41,734 nt of DNA from an uncultured Lachnospiraceae bacterium. GTDB taxonomy: Bacteria; Bacillota; Clostridia; Lachnospirales; Lachnospiraceae. Position numbers and translations under genes: made by a program. The first letter of the stretch is position 1. Every line of letters begins with the position of its first letter. Location: NCBI GenBank assembly GCA_947631605.1, contig CANRMC010000006.1, forward strand, positions 1 through 41,734, in the 5' to 3' direction. Under the pieces are notes generated by a model. That model was not told the DNA's origin and did no database searches. It saw only the letters and a list, made by a program, of their open reading frames with translations. Below are positions 41,688 through 41,734 of the stretch, piece after piece.

Positions 41688-41734
41688 CCTTGAATAATCC
41701 ATCAATACCTGCTTTGGGGTTTTCCAGTTAAGAG
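41658..41734 (-). mobile_element. End of an insertion sequence, running off the window
   Basis: From TGTAGG at 41658 the DNA no longer matches the adjoining repeat. On the opposite strand it encodes the C-terminus of a transposase (see the partial gene at 41679). The boundary lies exactly where a third 45-bp repeat should continue with ACAGAG. The terminal inverted repeat and target duplication cannot be checked because the far end is outside the window. Confidence 0.7.
41679..41734 (-). CDS. Partial transposase, C-terminal end only
   Basis: Read from the window edge on the minus strand the frame gives LNWKTPKQVLMDYSRSV and a stop at 41679-41681. The LNWKTP block is typical of the extreme C-terminus of DDE transposases of IS30-like or IS3-like elements. 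Only 17 residues are available, so the family is not settled. Confidence 0.6.
   Translation of the reverse strand, partial: LNWKTPKQVLMDYSRSV

Noticed and set aside
1..41734. CRISPR array, tRNA or rRNA genes
   Set aside because: No regularly spaced repeats with unique spacers and no tRNA or rRNA-like sequence were noticed; the tandem repeats present are all coding or promoter-linked.

Overview
The window reads as chromosomal DNA of a low-to-moderate G+C Gram-positive anaerobe, most likely a gut Lachnospiraceae (Clostridium cluster XIVa). The evidence is AGGAGG-type ribosome sites throughout, consensus sigma-A promoters (TTGACA-N17-TATAAT), clostridial hydrophobic (ChW) repeats, a CotS-family spore-coat-type gene, a short archaeal/eukaryotic-type ProRS, a Gram-positive Tad pilus locus and a bile salt hydrolase. 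I saw no rRNA, tRNA or CRISPR array. The genus cannot be fixed from sequence alone.

Layout. (i) 1-3.7 kb is a visibly AT-richer accessory strip of small soluble proteins, one an Imm52-like candidate and one internally duplicated, interspersed with gene fragments; it resembles an immunity-gene array of a polymorphic toxin system with no toxin in view. (ii) 3.7-12 kb is mainly housekeeping: a zinc-ribbon membrane protein, a MerR-type regulator, an RluA-type pseudouridine synthase, proS, cca, a CotS-like kinase-fold protein and a phospho-sugar mutase. (iii) 12-23 kb has a secreted CHAP hydrolase with six ChW repeats, a convergent AAA+ ATPase, an orphan eukaryotic-type HisA, a lipoprotein GH9 glucanase, a GtrA-YfhO fusion and a hybrid histidine kinase. 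(iv) 23.4-32.0 kb is a compact Tad (Flp) pilus operon: TadZ, TadA, TadB, TadC, Flp, DUF5702 protein, two TadE-like proteins and an FHA protein. (v) 32.1-35.9 kb is dnaX-ybaB-recR followed by a phosphofructokinase. (vi) 35.9-41.7 kb holds a small unknown gene, a large exported protein with a degenerate C39-like domain, a bile salt hydrolase and a surface protein cut off by the end of an insertion sequence.

How the genes work together. The Tad genes form one transcription unit from the promoter at 23395. TadZ and TadA would position and power the machine, TadB and TadC form the inner-membrane platform, Flp is the fibre subunit, and the TadE and DUF5702 proteins are minor pilins. The most unusual points are here: TadC carries a large Ig-like extracytoplasmic insertion, one TadE protein ends in two His/Cys modules, and a 138-bp inverted-repeat structure sits between two pilin genes. 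dnaX, ybaB and recR form the classic replication/recombination cluster. The GH9 glucanase and GtrA-YfhO fusion lie 14 bp apart and are probably co-transcribed with hisA. Two hairpins (8919-8962 and 35886-35931) bury the ribosome site of the following gene, suggesting coupled termination or translational control.
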